A stretch of 64,000 nt of DNA from CAKZLS01 sp963771545 (GTDB lineage Bacteria; Pseudomonadota; Alphaproteobacteria; Rhodospirillales; Defluviicoccaceae): the NCBI GenBank assembly GCA_963771545.1, contig CAVYTX010000003.1:620001-684000 (forward strand). Reading direction: 5' to 3'. Below, one piece after another: positions 63,156 to 64,000 of this stretch (its first letter is position 1; every line of letters begins with the position of its first letter). Position numbers and translations under genes: made by a program. Under the pieces are notes generated by a model. The model saw only the letters and a program-made list of their open reading frames with translations. It did not search any database and was not told the DNA's origin.

Positions 63156-64000
63156 ATGGCAGAGTTTCCGGAAAGAGCGAACGTCGTCATCATCGGCTTG
63201 GGCGGGATTGTGGGAGCCTCGGTGGCCCACCACCTGATCGAGCGGGGCTGGGACGATATTGTCGGCATCGACAAATCGGCGATCCCGACCGACATCGGTT
63301 CGACCTCGCACGCATCCGACTTCTGTTACGCGACCAGCCATGATTTCCTCTCCTGTTGGACGACCCGTTACTCCATCGACTTCTTCGAAAAGATGGGGCA
63401 CTACGTCAAGGTGGGCGGGCTTGAAGTCGCCCGGGCCGGCGATGATGCCCGCATGGACGAGATCAAGCGCAAGGTCGCATCCGGAAAAGCCTTCGGGACC
63501 GGCGTGCGGCTTGTGAGCCCGGCCGAGATCAAGGAAAAATTTCCGCTGATCGAGCAAAACCTGGTGCAGGGGGGCATGTGGGATCCCAATGCCGGGCTTG
63601 TCGTCCCCCGCTCCCAAACCGTCTCCGGCATATTGGTCGAAAACGCGGAGAACAGCGGCAAGCTGAAGGCCTTCGCCAACACGCCCGCCACCGGCCTGAT
63701 GATTGAAGACGGGCGCATCAAGGGGGTCGAAACCCCGCGCGGCGCGATCGTGGCCGACCGTGTCATCGTCTGCGCCGGGCTTTGGGGCCGTCTCATCGCC
63801 GGCATGGCCGGTGAGGATCTGCCCGTCATGCCGGTCGACCATCCGCTTTTGTGGTTCGGCCCTTACGAGGAATTTGCCGGAACCGGCAAGGAGATCGGTT
63901 GGCCGCTGCTCCGCGATCAGGGCAACTCCGCCTACATGCGCGACACCGGCGATCCCAAGACCACCGAGGGCGGCATGATCGAATGGGGCTACTACGAGGA
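63156..64000 (+). CDS. FAD-dependent oxidoreductase of the DAO/dimethylglycine dehydrogenase type, N-terminal part
   Basis: 281 residues from ATG 63156 (GGGAGAAG upstream) before the window ends. ERANVVIIGLGGIVGASVAH is a GxGxxG dinucleotide fold, then DKSAIPTDIGSTSHASDFCY, where the family usually has a His-flavin attachment region (here TSHAS), WDPNAGLVVPRSQTVSGI and DRVIVCAGLWGRLIAGMAGE. It matches the first half of sarcosine/dimethylglycine-dehydrogenase-like enzymes that demethylate glycine derivatives. The C-terminal folate-binding half lies outside the window. Confidence 0.82.
   Translation, partial: MAEFPERANVVIIGLGGIVGASVAHHLIERGWDDIVGIDKSAIPTDIGSTSHASDFCYATSHDFLSCWTTRYSIDFFEKMGHYVKVGGLEVARAGDDARMDEIKRKVASGKAFGTGVRLVSPAEIKEKFPLIEQNLVQGGMWDPNAGLVVPRSQTVSGILVENAENSGKLKAFANTPATGLMIEDGRIKGVETPRGAIVADRVIVCAGLWGRLIAGMAGEDLPVMPVDHPLLWFGPYEEFAGTGKEIGWPLLRDQGNSAYMRDTGDPKTTEGGMIEWGYYE

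Noticed and set aside
1..64000. tRNA, rRNA and riboswitches
   Set aside because: No cloverleaf or conserved riboswitch core was recognised by eye; a covariance search would be decisive.

Overview
The window is GC-rich and looks alphaproteobacterial, most likely from a Rhodospirillales-like soil or aquatic organism. That is an inference from a DUF1489 protein (a family I know mainly from Alphaproteobacteria), a leucine/isovalerate catabolic operon and the large exopolysaccharide locus. No rRNA, tRNA or CRISPR array was seen.

Region 1 (1-31.7 kb) is a polysaccharide biosynthesis and export locus, almost all on the minus strand. Read in the direction of transcription it holds Wzz (31681), a tyrosine-kinase-like ATPase, an initiating sugar transferase, an epimerase, a DegT aminotransferase, a Wzx flippase, several glycosyltransferases, two asparagine-synthetase-like proteins, a GNAT/FemAB-like protein, a VpsJ-like protein, an O-antigen-ligase/polymerase-like protein and a polysaccharide deacetylase. 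A UDP-sugar dehydrogenase lies on the plus strand at the left edge. The locus is eroded: an IS701-type element sits exactly at a stop codon, an IS21-type element is nested inside an IS1380-type element, there are fragments of a GT9 gene and an IS3 transposase, and three genes carry single-base frameshifts.

Region 2 (31.7-35.5 kb) has an AT-rich upstream region, a 264-bp self-complementary element, and a plus-strand cassette: a small Tat-like peptide, a PqqD-HprK fusion and a nucleotidyltransferase.

Region 3 (35.5-45.5 kb) has an orphan RND outer-membrane factor and a small lipoprotein, then a thioesterase and the leucine-degradation operon (isovaleryl-CoA dehydrogenase, SDR, both methylcrotonyl-CoA carboxylase subunits, enoyl-CoA hydratase) with a PA14 protein embedded in it. 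HMG-CoA lyase, the last enzyme of that pathway, is 15 kb away at 60.8 kb and frameshifted.

Region 4 (45.5-60.4 kb) is accessory. It holds an array of 10-bp TGACGAC repeats, an unknown protein, an anion permease, an astacin-like protease whose catalytic domain is split by a 7-bladed propeller and followed by a second one, a 1591-residue CheB-CheR-kinase-REC-REC-LuxR protein, a second copy of the self-complementary element, a class III cyclase and a Crp/Fnr regulator.

Region 5 (60.4-64 kb) has a DUF2892 protein, HMG-CoA lyase, DUF1489, a DapA-family aldolase and the start of an FAD oxidoreductase.

The strongest novelty candidates are the two self-complementary elements (32093-32356 and 57444-57724), whose stems differ in sequence between copies yet stay paired while the loops are conserved; the propeller-interrupted astacin; and the peptide/PqqD-HprK/nucleotidyltransferase cassette.
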